Positions 19,235 through 29,517 are shown, numbered from the stretch's first letter. The stretch: DNA of 64,000 nucleotides from Roseateles oligotrophus (GCF_014204525.1 NZ_JACHLP010000008.1:1-64000), one strand, 5' to 3'. A program made the numbers and translations. The notes: generated by a model from the sequence alone, not told the origin.

Positions 19235-19945
19235 TCACGCCATCAATCGATAGCCCACCGCCGTCTCCGTCAGTAAATGCTTGGGCGCCGCCGGCACCGC
19301 CTCCAGCTTCTGGCGCAGATTGCCCATGTAGACGCGCAGATAGTGGTTATCCTCCACATGCGAGGGCCCCCACACGGCCTTGAGCAATTGCCTGTGCGTC
19401 AGCACCTTGCCGGCATTGGCGATCAGATGGGTCAGCAAGCGGTACTCGATGGGCGTCAGATGCACGGCCTGGCCGGCGCGCAGCACGCGGCGGGCGGCCA
19501 GATCCACCTCGACCTCGCCGAAACGGAACAAGGTCTGCGCCGGCTCGTCCGCATGGCCGATGCGGCCGGCCTGCTGGCTGCGCCGCAGGGCCACGCGCAC
19601 CCGCGCCATCAGCTCGCCCACGCCGAAGGGCTTGCACAGATAGTCATCGGCACCGGCGTCCAGAGCGGCGATCTTGTCGGCCTCGTTCGTGCGGGCCGAG
19701 AGCACGATCACCGGCACGCCCGACCAGGCGCGCAAGTCCTTCAGATAGTTGAGGCCGTCGTCATCCGGCAGGCCCAGGTCCAGGATCACCAGCTCGGGCC
19801 GGCGCGTGCCGGCATCCACCAGGCCCTGGCGCACGGTCTCGCATTCATGCACCTGCCAGCCCTCGGCCTCCAGGGCCATGCGCACAAAGCGGCGGATGCT
19901 GGGCTCGTCCTCGACGATCAGGGCCACGGGCTGGGGTTCACTCAT
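19235..19945 (-). CDS. kdpE: Two-component response regulator KdpE
   Basis: 236-residue OmpR/PhoB-type regulator. The receiver has VEDEPSIRR and the phospho-acceptor Asp in VILDLGLPDDDG, then the conserved Lys in YLCKPFGVGEL. The winged-helix output domain follows (LTPIEYRLLTHLIANAGKVL, HYLRVYMGNLRQKLE). The ATG overlaps the kdpD stop (ATGATGAGTGA), so the two are translationally coupled. A second ATG one codon earlier is possible. KdpE activates kdp transcription when potassium is scarce. Confidence 0.95.
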   Translation of the reverse strand: MSEPQPVALIVEDEPSIRRFVRMALEAEGWQVHECETVRQGLVDAGTRRPELVILDLGLPDDDGLNYLKDLRAWSGVPVIVLSARTNEADKIAALDAGADDYLCKPFGVGELMARVRVALRRSQQAGRIGHADEPAQTLFRFGEVEVDLAARRVLRAGQAVHLTPIEYRLLTHLIANAGKVLTHRQLLKAVWGPSHVEDNHYLRVYMGNLRQKLEAVPAAPKHLLTETAVGYRLMA

Positions 19946-22679
19946 CATCGACGTTTTCTTCTTCCAAAATAGGCATGGCCGGGGCTTGGCCCAGGGGCAG
20001 CAGCATGACAAAGGCGGCGCCCCGGGGCTGGGCGGACTCGGCCCAGATGCGGCCGCCATGGGCTTGCACAATCGCGCGGCAGATGGCCAGGCCCAGACCC
20101 ACGCCGGGCGTGCTGGACTCGCGCTCGCCGCGGCTGAACTTGGCGAACAGCTGCTCCTCGCGCCCGACGGGCAGGCCCGGGCCATCATCGCTAACACTTA
20201 AACGCAGCGCATCCTGACCTTGTAAAGCGCCCGGCGCCAGGCGGGCGACCAGCGTGATGCGACTGCCGGGCGGCGTGTACTTGAACGCGTTCTCCAGCAG
20301 ATTGCAGAGCACCCGCTCCATCAACGTGGCGTCCAGATTCAGCAGCGGCAGGCCGGCGGGAATATCGACCTCCAGGCGATGCGCTTGCAACAGGCCTTGC
20401 AGGGCTTGCAAGGAGGAGCCGACCACCTCGTCCACCGGCTGCCATTGCAGATTCAGGCGCACGGCCCCGCTTTGCAAACGGGCCATGTCCAGCAGATTGG
20501 CGACCATGGCGCTGATGCGCTGCGACTGCTGCAACAGGCTGGCGGCCAGCTCGCGGGCGGCCGGCGGCATGCCGGCCAGGCCGTCCAGGGTCTGGGCCAG
20601 GCCGTAGACCACGGCCAGCGGCGTGCGCAAATCATGCGAGAGCGCCGACAGCAGGGAGTTGCGCAGGCGCTCGGACTCGATCTGCACCAGGGCTTGCTGG
20701 GCCACCTCCACATAATGCACACGTTCCAGGGCCTGGCCGATGATGCGGGCCGAGGTCTCCAGCTGGGCGCGCAGCTCGGGCTGCATCAGGCTGCGGCTGC
20801 TGCGCGGCCGCAGGGCCAGCACGCCGCGCACCCGCATGGGCGCGGCCAGGGGCAGGTAGAACCAGGCGCTGCCGGCCAGGGTGTCGGTGCTCAGGCCGGC
20901 GGCCTGCTTGCGCTCCAGGGCCCAGCGGGCGGTGCCGGCGTCGGGCTGCTCGGCCGCCGGCAGCAGAGCTTGGCCAGGCGAGGGTTGCAACTGCTCGTCC
21001 AGGCCCAGCACAAAGAGCAAGGCCCCGCCCCCGACCTCTTGCGCCAGGGCGGCCTCGGCCACCTGCAGCACCTGCTCGGACTGCAGGGCGCCGGCCAGAT
21101 CGCTGGTCAGCTCGAACAGGGCGCGCGAGCGCCCTTCCCGCTCGGCCGCCACCTGGGCCTGGTAGCGCAGGCCGGCCGTCAGCTGGCCGGTGATCAGGCC
21201 CACGGCCAGCATGACGGCAAAGGTCAGCAGATACTGCACATCGCTGACGGCAAAACTCAGCTGCGGCGCGACGAAGAAAAAGTCGAACAGGCCCACGCTC
21301 AAAAAGCTGGCCGCCACCGCCGGGCCCCGGCCCAGCTTGAGCGCCACGCCCAGCACCGTCAGCAAGAAAAGCATGACGATATTGGACTGATCGAAGGCCA
21401 GTTGCAGCGGCCAGCTGAGCAAGGTCGTCAGGCAGCAGGCGGCCAGGGTCAGGCCGTAGCGGCGGGCCCTGCCCTGCCAGGCCTCGGCAGCGGCCTCACC
21501 CGCCCTGCCCGTTTCGAGGCGCTGTGTGGCCGTGGGCGTCAAGGCCGCGCTGATCAGGTCCAGCTCGGGTGCGGCGGCGGCGATCTGCTGCTGCAGATCG
21601 GGCCGGCCGCCCCAACGCGCCAGCCAGCCGCGCGGGCGGCCGCGGCCCAGCACCAGCTTGGACAGATTGTGTTCGCGCGCATGGCGGATCAAGGCCGGCG
21701 CCAGGGCCTGGGCCGAGAGCACGGCCGTGCTGGCGCCCAGCTCGTGCGCCAGGCGCAAGACCCGCAGAATGCGCTCGCGCTGCGCATCGGGCAGGCCTTG
21801 CAGGGTCGGAGTTTCGACATACACCGCCTGCCAGCTGACGTTTAGCTGCTGCGCTAGTTGAGCGGCATTGCGCACCACGCTTTCGGCCGCTGGCGTCGTG
21901 CCCACGGCGCAGAGGATGGCCGCCTCGGTCTTCCAGACCTGGGCCACGCGCTCATTGCTGCGCCAGGCCTGCACATCGTCCTCCACCCGGTCGGCGGTGC
22001 GGCGCAGGGCCAGCTCGCGCAAGGCCATCAGATTGCCCTTGCGGAAAAAATTATTGGCGGCGCGCTGGGCTTGCGGGCCGAGATAAATCTTGCCCGCGTT
22101 CAGGCGCGCCAGCAGCTCGTCGGCCGGCGTGTCCACCATCACCACCTCGGCGGCAGCGTCGAAAAAGGTGTCCGGCAGGGTCTCCTGCACCCGCACGCCG
22201 GTGATGCCGCCCACCACATCGTTGAGGCTTTCCAGGTGCTGGACATTGAGCGTGGTGTAGACATTGATGCCCTGGGCCAGCAGCTCCTCCACGTCCTGCC
22301 AGCGCTTGGGGTGGCGGGAGCCGGGCACATTGGCATGGGCCAGCTCGTCCACCAGGATCAGGGCCGGCTTGCGCGCCAGGGCCTCGTCCAGATCGAACTC
22401 GGGCAGGGACTTGCCGCGGTACTCGATCGCTTTCAGCGGCAGCTGGGGCAGGCCGTCCAGCAGGGCCTGGGTCTCGCTGCGGCCATGCGTCAGCACCACG
22501 CCCGCCAGCACCTGCTGGCCTTCGGCCTGCAGCTGGCGCGCCGCCTGCAGCATGGCGAAGGTCTTGCCCACCCCGGCGGAGGAGCCGAAGTAGATGCGCA
22601 GCTTGCCGCGCGCCTGGGCTTGCTCGGCGCGGGTGATCTGGGCCAGCAAGGCGTCGGGGTCGGGTCTTGCGTCAGTCAT
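19938..22679 (-). CDS. kdpD: Potassium-sensing histidine kinase KdpD
   Basis: 913 residues with complete KdpD order: N-terminal KdpD domain with Walker A (GSSAGVGKTFAML) and DELAHANVPGSRH; a USP-like domain (ILCAVGTTPAAESVV); four membrane helices near residues 415-510; a GAF-like region; HisKA with the phosphorylated His in LSALSHDLRTPLAV; and HATPase boxes (LLENAFKYTPPGSR, DDGPGLP). The ATG at 22679 is preferred to one six codons upstream. It forms the sensor half of the pair with kdpE, downstream of kdpFABC but separated from it by a porin and corA. Confidence 0.95.
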   Translation of the reverse strand: MTDARPDPDALLAQITRAEQAQARGKLRIYFGSSAGVGKTFAMLQAARQLQAEGQQVLAGVVLTHGRSETQALLDGLPQLPLKAIEYRGKSLPEFDLDEALARKPALILVDELAHANVPGSRHPKRWQDVEELLAQGINVYTTLNVQHLESLNDVVGGITGVRVQETLPDTFFDAAAEVVMVDTPADELLARLNAGKIYLGPQAQRAANNFFRKGNLMALRELALRRTADRVEDDVQAWRSNERVAQVWKTEAAILCAVGTTPAAESVVRNAAQLAQQLNVSWQAVYVETPTLQGLPDAQRERILRVLRLAHELGASTAVLSAQALAPALIRHAREHNLSKLVLGRGRPRGWLARWGGRPDLQQQIAAAAPELDLISAALTPTATQRLETGRAGEAAAEAWQGRARRYGLTLAACCLTTLLSWPLQLAFDQSNIVMLFLLTVLGVALKLGRGPAVAASFLSVGLFDFFFVAPQLSFAVSDVQYLLTFAVMLAVGLITGQLTAGLRYQAQVAAEREGRSRALFELTSDLAGALQSEQVLQVAEAALAQEVGGGALLFVLGLDEQLQPSPGQALLPAAEQPDAGTARWALERKQAAGLSTDTLAGSAWFYLPLAAPMRVRGVLALRPRSSRSLMQPELRAQLETSARIIGQALERVHYVEVAQQALVQIESERLRNSLLSALSHDLRTPLAVVYGLAQTLDGLAGMPPAARELAASLLQQSQRISAMVANLLDMARLQSGAVRLNLQWQPVDEVVGSSLQALQGLLQAHRLEVDIPAGLPLLNLDATLMERVLCNLLENAFKYTPPGSRITLVARLAPGALQGQDALRLSVSDDGPGLPVGREEQLFAKFSRGERESSTPGVGLGLAICRAIVQAHGGRIWAESAQPRGAAFVMLLPLGQAPAMPILEEENVDDE

Positions 22680-22705
22680 GAAAGAAAACTCATACACAAA
22701 TTGCC

Positions 22706-22790
22706 CAGCCCGGCTTTCGGGCCGAGCGCTGGGCCGCTCCCGAGCCGGCCCGCGTCGGCGATGTGTTTGCCGGTCGATCCGGCAAACATC
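22706..22790. other. Paired hairpins between corA and kdpD
   Basis: The corA-kdpD gap holds a perfect ten-base stem at 22764-22773/22779-22788 (arms contain GTTTGCCGG and CCGGCAAAC, loop TCGAT) and, closer to kdpD, a second imperfect GC-rich inverted repeat (CCCAGCCCGG...). Neither has a T-run, so they may attenuate or process the transcript between corA and kdpD rather than terminate it fully. Confidence 0.5.
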
Positions 22791-22842
22791 GCCATCCCCT
22801 CGGGGGATCGGCCAAGGTACTCCTTGGACGAGGGGTCAGCAT

Positions 22843-23817
22843 TCACAACCAGCCGGCCTTGCGGAAGCGCCACCACAGGCCGACGCAAACACTGCCGATC
22901 ACGCCCAGCGCAACGGGATAGCCCCAGCTCAGCTCAAGCTCGGGCATGTGCTTGAAGTTCATGCCCCAGATGCCGGCAAAGGCGGTGGCGGCGGCAAAGA
23001 TGCCGGCCCAGGCGGCCAGGCGCTTGGTGACATTGCTGTCGTCGATGGCGACCATGGACAGATTGGCCTGGATGGCGGTGGCCAGGGTGTCGCGCACCGA
23101 CTCGATGGCGCTTTCGATGCGGGCCAGATGGTCGGCCACATCGCGGAAGTACTCGCCCGTGCGGGCACACAGCGGCGGGATGCGGCCGCCGTGCAGCTTG
23201 GACAGCATCTCCAGCATGGGCGCCACCGCCCGGCGCAAGAGCATCAGGCGGCGCTTGAGCTCGTACAGGCGCTTGATATTGTCCAGCTGGGCACCACGCA
23301 CAAAAATGCTTTGCTCGATCTCCTCCAGCTCCGACTCCAGCAGGTCGACGATGGGGAAGTAACGGTCTACCACCGCGTCCATCAAGGCGTAGAGCACAAA
23401 GCTGGGGCCATGGGCCAGCAGCTCGGGCTCGCGTTCGCAGCGCTCACGCACGCCCAGAAAGTGCAGCTTGCTTTCGCGCCGCACCGAGAGCACATAGTTG
23501 GGGCCGCAGAAGACGCAGACCTCGCCCAGGCTCAGATCACCGCCCACCCAGTCCACCAGATGCATGACGGCGAACAGATCCTGGCCGTATTCCTCGACCT
23601 TGGGGCGCTGGTGGCCGTGGCAGGCGTCTTCGACGGCCAGGGGGTGCAGATTGAAGAGCTGCTGCCAGGGCTCCAGATCGGCCGCCTCGGGGTCGCGCAA
23701 GGCCACCCAGATGAAGCAGTCGGGTCTGTCCAAATAAGCCCTCAGTTCCTCCGGCTGCGAGAGCGACAGGTCGACAAGCTTCTGGCCCGCTTGATAGGCC
23801 GTGCAATTGATCAGCAT
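22843..23817 (-). CDS. corA: CorA-type magnesium/cobalt transporter
   Basis: 324-residue 2-TM-GxN channel subunit. The cytoplasmic N-terminal domain includes the HPLAVEDACHGHQRPKVEEY region and the long stalk helix. Two C-terminal membrane helices flank the signature GMN in FAGIWGMNFKHMPEL, and the protein ends with the basic WWRFRKAGWL. The family transports divalent cations as a pentamer in the inner membrane. Its position between kdpC/porin and kdpD, same strand, suggests co-expression with the potassium system. Confidence 0.92.
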   Translation of the reverse strand: MLINCTAYQAGQKLVDLSLSQPEELRAYLDRPDCFIWVALRDPEAADLEPWQQLFNLHPLAVEDACHGHQRPKVEEYGQDLFAVMHLVDWVGGDLSLGEVCVFCGPNYVLSVRRESKLHFLGVRERCEREPELLAHGPSFVLYALMDAVVDRYFPIVDLLESELEEIEQSIFVRGAQLDNIKRLYELKRRLMLLRRAVAPMLEMLSKLHGGRIPPLCARTGEYFRDVADHLARIESAIESVRDTLATAIQANLSMVAIDDSNVTKRLAAWAGIFAAATAFAGIWGMNFKHMPELELSWGYPVALGVIGSVCVGLWWRFRKAGWL

Positions 23818-23856
23818 GCGGACATTGTCACCTGCTCAGAGCTGGGGATTGGCTGC

Positions 23857-24666
23857 TCAGAAGGTCTTGCCGACGCTCAGCACCAGGCCGGTGTCGCCGA
23901 CGCGCTTGGCATGCTGCCCGGCGGCGTTGCCGACCTGGTAGAAGTCCTTGCTGGCATTGCTGCCGACGACGGCGGCGGTCCAGTTCAGGCCCAGCATTTC
24001 CTTGGCGACCGAAATCTTGGCATCGGTATAGGACAGCTCGCCGTAATTGCGCACCCGCAGATGGCCGAGATGGGTGGCCAGGGTGATGCCCTGGCCCAGC
24101 TCGAAGCTGTAGTTCAGGTCCAGATAGGCGCTGCCCTTGCTGCCGCCGGCTGGCGCCAGGCTGCTGAAGTAGGCGTAGCCGGCCGTCTCGCCATTGAGAC
24201 CGAAATAGTCGGTGGCGGCGACCGAGAGCTTGGCGCTGAAACCGCCGTAGCTGAGGCCCAGATAGAGATCGACGTTGTCGTACTGCTTGTCGCTGGCCAC
24301 GCCGGGGGCGCTGTTCAGGCGGGCGCCGGGGTAGAGGTAGACCAGGGCGCCGAGGTCCAGGCTCAGGTCTTGCCCCGGGCTGAACTTGAAGCCGCCGTAG
24401 ACATCGGCCTCCAGGCCCGCGCCATTGTTATAGCTATTGCCCGAGACATTGGAGGCCCAGACGCCGGCGTAGGCGCCGCCGCGGTGGGCGTAGTCGAAGC
24501 CGGCTTGCACGGCGGGCAGCTGCCAGCTCTGGCTGATGCCACGGAAGCGGTAATCGCTGTTCAGGCTCAGATTGCCGCTCAGGCTGTGCTCGGGCGTGGG
24601 CGGCGTGGCTTGGGCGCTGGCGCTCAGCAGGGTCAGCAGGAGCAGGGGGACGATTGTGTTTTTCAT
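23857..24666 (-). CDS. TorF-family putative porin (TIGR02001-like)
   Basis: 269-residue outer-membrane beta-barrel with a clear signal peptide (LLLLTLLSASAQA). The mature start LSGNLSLNSDYRFRGISQSW matches the family hallmark (SANVALTSDYRFRGxSQ), followed by alternating amphipathic strands and a C-terminal aromatic (LSVGKTF). It starts 14 bases after kdpC stops, so it belongs to the kdp transcript. A role as an outer-membrane entry route for potassium is a reasonable inference from position; the family itself has no firm substrate. Confidence 0.85.
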   Translation of the reverse strand: MKNTIVPLLLLTLLSASAQATPPTPEHSLSGNLSLNSDYRFRGISQSWQLPAVQAGFDYAHRGGAYAGVWASNVSGNSYNNGAGLEADVYGGFKFSPGQDLSLDLGALVYLYPGARLNSAPGVASDKQYDNVDLYLGLSYGGFSAKLSVAATDYFGLNGETAGYAYFSSLAPAGGSKGSAYLDLNYSFELGQGITLATHLGHLRVRNYGELSYTDAKISVAKEMLGLNWTAAVVGSNASKDFYQVGNAAGQHAKRVGDTGLVLSVGKTF

Positions 24667-24680
24667 GACAGGGACTTGTT

Positions 24681-25277
24681 TCAGAAAGCAGGTTTGACGG
24701 CGCGGGGCGCGGCGGCGTCCAGGGCCAGATTGAGCTTGAGCACATTGACGCGCGGCTCGCCCAACACGGCCAGATCGCGCGCCAAGGTGTTGGCCGCGAT
24801 CAGGCGCTCCACCTCCTTGATCGAGAGCTTGCGCTCGCGGGCCACGCGGCTGGCCTGGTAGCGGGCGGCGGCCATGCTGATCTCGGGGTCCAGGCCGCTG
24901 GCCGAGGCCGTGACCAGATCGGCGGGGATGGGCAGCTTGTTGTCCGGATCGGCGGCACGCAGGGCGGCCACGCGGGCCTTCACCGCCTCGTGCAAGGCCG
25001 GGTTCAACGGGCCCTGGTTGCTGCCGGAGGAGCCGGCGGCGTTATGGCTCATGGGCCCGGTGGCCGAGGGTCGGCCCCAGAAGTAGTCGGGCGATGTGAA
25101 GTTCTGGCCTATCAGGGCCGAGCCGACGAGCTTGCCATCGCGCTCGATCAAGGAGCCCTCGGCCTGCGCGGGGAATATGGTCTTGGCGACGCCGGTGACG
25201 AGCACGGGGTAGAGCAAGCCGGTGACGGCGCTGAGCAACGCAAAGCTGACGAGGGCGGGACGCAAAAGTGTTTTCAT
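24681..25277 (-). CDS. kdpC: Potassium-transporting ATPase subunit KdpC
   Basis: 198 residues, one N-terminal membrane helix ([19 protein letters not shown]) and a periplasmic domain with family motifs SxLIGQNF ([20 protein letters not shown]) and [17 protein letters not shown]. KdpC stabilises the KdpFABC complex and interacts with KdpA and KdpB. The gene follows kdpB by 17 bases in the standard order. Confidence 0.97.
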   Translation of the reverse strand: MKTLLRPALVSFALLSAVTGLLYPVLVTGVAKTIFPAQAEGSLIERDGKLVGSALIGQNFTSPDYFWGRPSATGPMSHNAAGSSGSNQGPLNPALHEAVKARVAALRAADPDNKLPIPADLVTASASGLDPEISMAAARYQASRVARERKLSIKEVERLIAANTLARDLAVLGEPRVNVLKLNLALDAAAPRAVKPAF

Positions 25278-25294
25278 GATGATGGCGACTTTCC

Positions 25295-27409
25295 TCAGAC
25301 CAGATGGGCGGCGACCAGGATCAGGTCGACCAGCTTGATGCCGATGAAGGGCAGGATCAGGCCGCCCAGGCCGTAGATCAAGAGATTGCGGCGCAGCAGG
25401 GCCGCCGCTCCGATGGCGCGGTAGGCCACGCCCTTCAGGGCCAGCGGGATCAGGGCGATGATGATCAGGGCGTTGAACACCACAGCCGACAGAATGGCCG
25501 AGCTGGGGCTGTGCAAGCCCATCACGTTCAGGCTGCCCAGCTGCGGGTAGACGCCCACAAACATGGCCGGGATGATGGCGAAGTACTTGGCCACATCGTT
25601 GGCGATGGAGAAGGTGGTCAGCGAGCCCCGGGTCATCAAAAGCTGCTTGCCGGTCTCCACGACTTCCAGCAGCTTGGTGGGGTTGGAGTCCAGATCCACC
25701 ATATTGCCGGCCTCCTTGGCGGCCTGGGTGCCGGTATTCATGGCCACGGCCACATCGGCCTGGGCCAGAGCGGGCGCGTCATTGGTGCCGTCGCCGGTCA
25801 TGGCCACCAGGCGGCCCTCGGCCTGGTAGTCGCGGATCAGCTTGAGCTTGGCCTCGGGCGTGGCCTCGGCCAGGTAGTCGTCCACGCCGGCCTCGGCCGC
25901 GATGGCGGCGGCGGTGAGCTTGTTGTCGCCGGTGATCATCACCGTCTTGATGCCCATACGGCGCAGCTCGGCAAAACGCTCCTTGATGCCGCCCTTGACG
26001 ATGTCCTTCAGCTCGACCACGCCAAGTACCGTGTTACCTTCACTGACCACCAGGGGCGTGCTGCCACGGCGTGCGACCTCGTCGACGGCGGCTTGCACTT
26101 GCTGGGCCACTTGGCCGCCCAGGGACTCCACATGGCGGCGGATTGCGTCCCCTGCCCCCTTGCGGATGCTGCGGCTGGGCGCGAGCGCATCGCCGAAGTC
26201 CACACCGCTCATGCGGGTCTGGGCGCTGAAGGGCAGAAAATGGGCCTGCAAGTCCGCCAGCTGCCGCTCGCGCAGGCTGAACCTCGCCTTGGCCAGCACG
26301 ACGATGCTGCGGCCCTCGGGCGTTTCGTCGGCCAGCGAGGCGAGCTGGGCGGCGTCGGCCAACTGGGCCTCGCTGACGCCGGGGGCGGGAATGAAACGGC
26401 TGGCCTGGCGATTGCCCAGGGTGATGGTGCCGGTCTTGTCCAGCATCAGCACGTCCACATCGCCGGCGGCCTCCACCGCACGGCCCGAGGTGGCGATCAC
26501 ATTGGCCGCCATCATGCGGCTCATGCCGGCCACGCCGATGGCCGATAGCAGGCCGCCTATGGTGGTGGGGATCAGGCAGACCAGCAAGGCCACCAGGGCG
26601 GTGATGGACACCACCGTGCCCGAGCCAGCCGCTGCCACGCTGAAGAGGGAGAAGGGCAGCAGCGTCACCGTGACCACCAGAAAGACCAGGGTCAGGGCCA
26701 CCAGCAGAATCGTCAGCGCGATCTCATTGGGCGTCTTCTGGCGCTTGGCGCCTTCGACCATGGCAATCATGCGGTCCAGAAAGGACTCGCCGGGGTTGAC
26801 GCCCACGCGCACGACCAGCCAGTCGGACAGCACCCTTGTGCCGCCGGTGACGGAGGAAAAATCGCCGCCGGACTCGCGGATCACCGGCGCCGATTCGCCG
26901 GTGATGGCGCTCTCGTCCACCGAGGCCACGCCCTCAATGACCTCGCCGTCCAGCGGGATCAGGTCGCCCGCCTCCACCAGCACCACATGGCCTTTGCGCA
27001 GCTCGTCGGACTGTGCGGGTAACCATTTAGCGCCGTGGATTGGCTGCTCCAGCTTCTTGGCCCAGGTCTTGGTCTTGAGGCCGCGCAGCGAAGCCGCCTG
27101 GGCCTTGGAACGGCCCTCGGCCAGGGCCTCGGCAAAGTTGGCGAAGAGCACGGTGAACCACAGCCACAGCGCGATGCTGAGCATGAAACCCGAGCCTTCG
27201 CTGCCGGCCACGGCCGGATCGCTGAGGCTCCAGGCCCACAGCCCTGTGCACAGCAGGCTGCCGACGTAGACCACAAACATCACCGGGTTGCGCCATTGCG
27301 CCGTGGGACTGAGTTTGACAAAGCTCTGCAGCAGGGCGGGCTTGAGCAGCGCCGGGTCCAGCAGGGACAGATGTTGTTGTTGATGAGTATTGCTTGTTTG
27401 CGTAGTCAT
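25295..27409 (-). CDS. kdpB: Potassium-transporting P-type ATPase catalytic subunit KdpB
   Basis: 704-residue P1A ATPase. The phosphorylated Asp324 is in [13 protein letters not shown]; the actuator TGES is at about 170-173; the nucleotide domain has the [14 protein letters not shown] KGxxD segment and the hinge [20 protein letters not shown]. Membrane helices flank these as expected. It hydrolyses ATP to drive potassium uptake through KdpA. It starts ten bases after kdpA ends. Confidence 0.98.
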   Translation of the reverse strand: MTTQTSNTHQQQHLSLLDPALLKPALLQSFVKLSPTAQWRNPVMFVVYVGSLLCTGLWAWSLSDPAVAGSEGSGFMLSIALWLWFTVLFANFAEALAEGRSKAQAASLRGLKTKTWAKKLEQPIHGAKWLPAQSDELRKGHVVLVEAGDLIPLDGEVIEGVASVDESAITGESAPVIRESGGDFSSVTGGTRVLSDWLVVRVGVNPGESFLDRMIAMVEGAKRQKTPNEIALTILLVALTLVFLVVTVTLLPFSLFSVAAAGSGTVVSITALVALLVCLIPTTIGGLLSAIGVAGMSRMMAANVIATSGRAVEAAGDVDVLMLDKTGTITLGNRQASRFIPAPGVSEAQLADAAQLASLADETPEGRSIVVLAKARFSLRERQLADLQAHFLPFSAQTRMSGVDFGDALAPSRSIRKGAGDAIRRHVESLGGQVAQQVQAAVDEVARRGSTPLVVSEGNTVLGVVELKDIVKGGIKERFAELRRMGIKTVMITGDNKLTAAAIAAEAGVDDYLAEATPEAKLKLIRDYQAEGRLVAMTGDGTNDAPALAQADVAVAMNTGTQAAKEAGNMVDLDSNPTKLLEVVETGKQLLMTRGSLTTFSIANDVAKYFAIIPAMFVGVYPQLGSLNVMGLHSPSSAILSAVVFNALIIIALIPLALKGVAYRAIGAAALLRRNLLIYGLGGLILPFIGIKLVDLILVAAHLV

Positions 27410-27418
27410 GATCAGACC

Positions 27419-29215
27419 TCAAGCTTTCCAGAGCATCAAATGCTCAACAATGGGGCCCAAGGCAAGTGAGGGGACGTAATTCAGCAGGCCGACGAGCAGC
27501 ACGACACCGATGAGCAGACCGACGAAGAGCGGGCCATGCGTGGGCAGGGTGCCCGCGCCCACCGGGATGCGCTTCTTGGCGCCCAGGCTGCCGGCAATCG
27601 CCAGCACCGGCACGATGACGCCGAAGCGCCCCAGCCACATGGCCAGGCCCAGCAGCGTGTTGTAAAAGGGCGTGTTGGCCGACAGGCCGGCAAAGGCCGA
27701 GCCGTTGTTATTGCCCGCCGAGGTCAGGGCGTAGAGGATCTCCGAGAAGCCATGGGCGCCCGGGTTGGCCACACCGGCCTTGCCCGCGCCGGCCGTGACG
27801 GCCAGGGCCGTGCCGATCAAGACCACCATGGGCGTCACCAGGATGGCGATGGACACCATCTTCATCTCGAAGCTCTCGACCTTTTTACCCAGGTACTCGG
27901 GCGTGCGGCCTATCATCAAACCGGCGATGAAGACGGCCAGCATGGCGAAGATCAGCATGCCGTACAAGCCGGTGCCCACGCCGCCGAACACCACCTCGCC
28001 CAGCTGCATCATCACCAGGGGCACCATGCCGCCCAGCGGGGTCATGGAGTCGTGCATGGCGTTGACGGCGCCGCAGGAAGCGCCGGTCGTCACCACCGCG
28101 AACAAGCTCGTGGCATTGATGCCGAAGCGGGTCTCCTTGCCTTCCATATTGCCGCCGGCCTGGGCCTCGCTCATCTGCTGATCCACCCCCAGCGCATTCA
28201 GGCTGGGGTTGCCGGCCTGCTCCGCGCTGGTGGCGGCAATGACGCCGACGATGAAGAGCAAACTCATGGCGGCCAGAATCGTCAGGCCCTGGCGGCCATC
28301 ACCCACCATCTGGCCGAAGCTGAAGCACAGCGCCGCCGGGATCAGAAAGATGGCCAGCATCTGCGCCAGATTGGACAGGGGCGTTGGGTTCTCAAAAGGG
28401 TGGGCCGAGTTGGCGTTGAAGAAGCCGCCGCCATTGGTGCCCAAGAGCTTGATCGCTTCTTGCGAGGCGACCGGGCCCATGGCCAGCTGCTGCGTGGGGC
28501 TGACTACCTCCTCCGTCAAGACCTGACCCTGTTCGTCTGTCAGCGGCTGAGCATCCGCACCCAGCTTGGGCACTTGATAGATGTTCGCTTCCAGCGTCGT
28601 CGCATCCTTGTAGCCGTCGAAATTCTGAATCACACCCTGGCTGACGAAGAACAGCGCGAACAGCAGCGACAGCGGCAGCAAGATCCACAGCGTGATGCGG
28701 GTCAGGTCGGCCCAGAAGTTGCCGATGCTCTGGCTGCTCTTGGCCACAAAGCCGCGCATCAGCGCAAACACCACGGCGATGCCGGTGGCGGCCGAGACAA
28801 AATTCTGCACCGTCAGCGCCAGCATCTGGCTCAGATAGCTCATGGTGGACTCGCCGCCATAGCCCTGCCAATTGGTGTTGGTAACGAAGCTGATGGCGGT
28901 GTTGAAGGCCGAGTCCGGCGACGGCGCACCAAAGCCTTGCGGATTCAGCGGCAGCACACCCTGAAAGCGCTGTAGGCCATAGGCCGCCAGCACGCCGATG
29001 AAGTTGAACAGCAGCAGCGCGAAGGCATAACGCTGCCAATGCATGCCCTCCTCGGCCTTGACGCCGGCCAGCTTGTAAAAGCCCGCCTCGACCGCCTGCA
29101 TCCAGCGCGGCAAGCGTCCTTGCGCCACGGCCGTCAGCCAACGCGAGAGCGGCCAGGCGGCCGCCATCAGCAAGCCCAGGTACAAGGCAAGATTGATCCA
29201 TCCAAGGGAGTTCAT
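27419..29215 (-). CDS. kdpA: Potassium-transporting ATPase channel subunit KdpA
   Basis: 598-residue polytopic protein with the four selectivity-filter regions typical of Kdp[50 protein letters not shown] and [14 protein letters not shown]. It carries potassium across the inner membrane as part of KdpFABC. Its start lies three bases after the kdpF stop. Confidence 0.98.
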   Translation of the reverse strand: MNSLGWINLALYLGLLMAAAWPLSRWLTAVAQGRLPRWMQAVEAGFYKLAGVKAEEGMHWQRYAFALLLFNFIGVLAAYGLQRFQGVLPLNPQGFGAPSPDSAFNTAISFVTNTNWQGYGGESTMSYLSQMLALTVQNFVSAATGIAVVFALMRGFVAKSSQSIGNFWADLTRITLWILLPLSLLFALFFVSQGVIQNFDGYKDATTLEANIYQVPKLGADAQPLTDEQGQVLTEEVVSPTQQLAMGPVASQEAIKLLGTNGGGFFNANSAHPFENPTPLSNLAQMLAIFLIPAALCFSFGQMVGDGRQGLTILAAMSLLFIVGVIAATSAEQAGNPSLNALGVDQQMSEAQAGGNMEGKETRFGINATSLFAVVTTGASCGAVNAMHDSMTPLGGMVPLVMMQLGEVVFGGVGTGLYGMLIFAMLAVFIAGLMIGRTPEYLGKKVESFEMKMVSIAILVTPMVVLIGTALAVTAGAGKAGVANPGAHGFSEILYALTSAGNNNGSAFAGLSANTPFYNTLLGLAMWLGRFGVIVPVLAIAGSLGAKKRIPVGAGTLPTHGPLFVGLLIGVVLLVGLLNYVPSLALGPIVEHLMLWKA

Positions 29216-29218
29216 GGC

Positions 29219-29308
29219 TTAGAACTCCTCGGCGCGCAGGAGCGCGTAGACCAGGTAGACGAACAAGCCACCCGCGGCCAGGCCGCTCAAGAGGTAGAGG
29301 GCGCTCAT
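29219..29308 (-). CDS. kdpF: KdpF, small stabilising subunit of the Kdp ATPase
   Basis: 29-residue single-helix protein, MSALYLLSGLAAGGLFVYLV followed by YALLRAEEF. Its length and the tail (Y-x-L-x-R-x-E-x-F) match KdpF. The ATG overlaps the stop of the preceding 32-residue ORF by four bases (ATGA), and three bases separate its stop from kdpA, so translation is coupled through the operon. Confidence 0.9.
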   Translation of the reverse strand: MSALYLLSGLAAGGLFVYLVYALLRAEEF

Positions 29309-29403
29309 TCCTTGGCTCCGCCACCCAGGCGCTCACCCAGAACAGCCAGGCCCAGCATCAGGGCGAAGAGCCCCGCGCTCAGGGCCAAAAATATCCAATC
29401 CAT
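29305..29403 (-). CDS. 32-residue membrane miniprotein heading the kdp operon
   Basis: Reads MDWIFLALSAGLFALMLGLA then VLGERLGGGAKE: one membrane helix with a charged tail. It ends in ATGA shared with kdpF, so it is almost surely translated. The standard E. coli operon starts directly with kdpF, so this would be an extra small subunit or leader peptide. I recognise no characterised family. The ribosome site before ATG 29403 is weak. Confidence 0.7.
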   Translation of the reverse strand: MDWIFLALSAGLFALMLGLAVLGERLGGGAKE

Positions 29404-29483
29404 TGCATGCTCACAAAACTGTTGAGATGCAGGAAGCTTAAAAATTAGCGCCTCAGATTGCTGTAGAAGCTGGCGCAGTGGGT

Positions 29484-29501
29484 ATCAAGATTTCATCAAG
29501 A
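29484..29501 (-). promoter_or_regulatory. Putative KdpE box (direct repeat)
   Basis: On the minus strand TCTTGAT occurs twice with four bases between (TCTTGAT GAAA TCTTGAT), a period of 11 bases. OmpR/PhoB-family regulators, including KdpE, bind direct repeats one helical turn apart, and the motif lies about 80-100 bases upstream of the first kdp ORF. The assignment is inferred from spacing and position. Confidence 0.5.
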
Positions 29502-29517
29502 ACGTGTCCAAACGACG

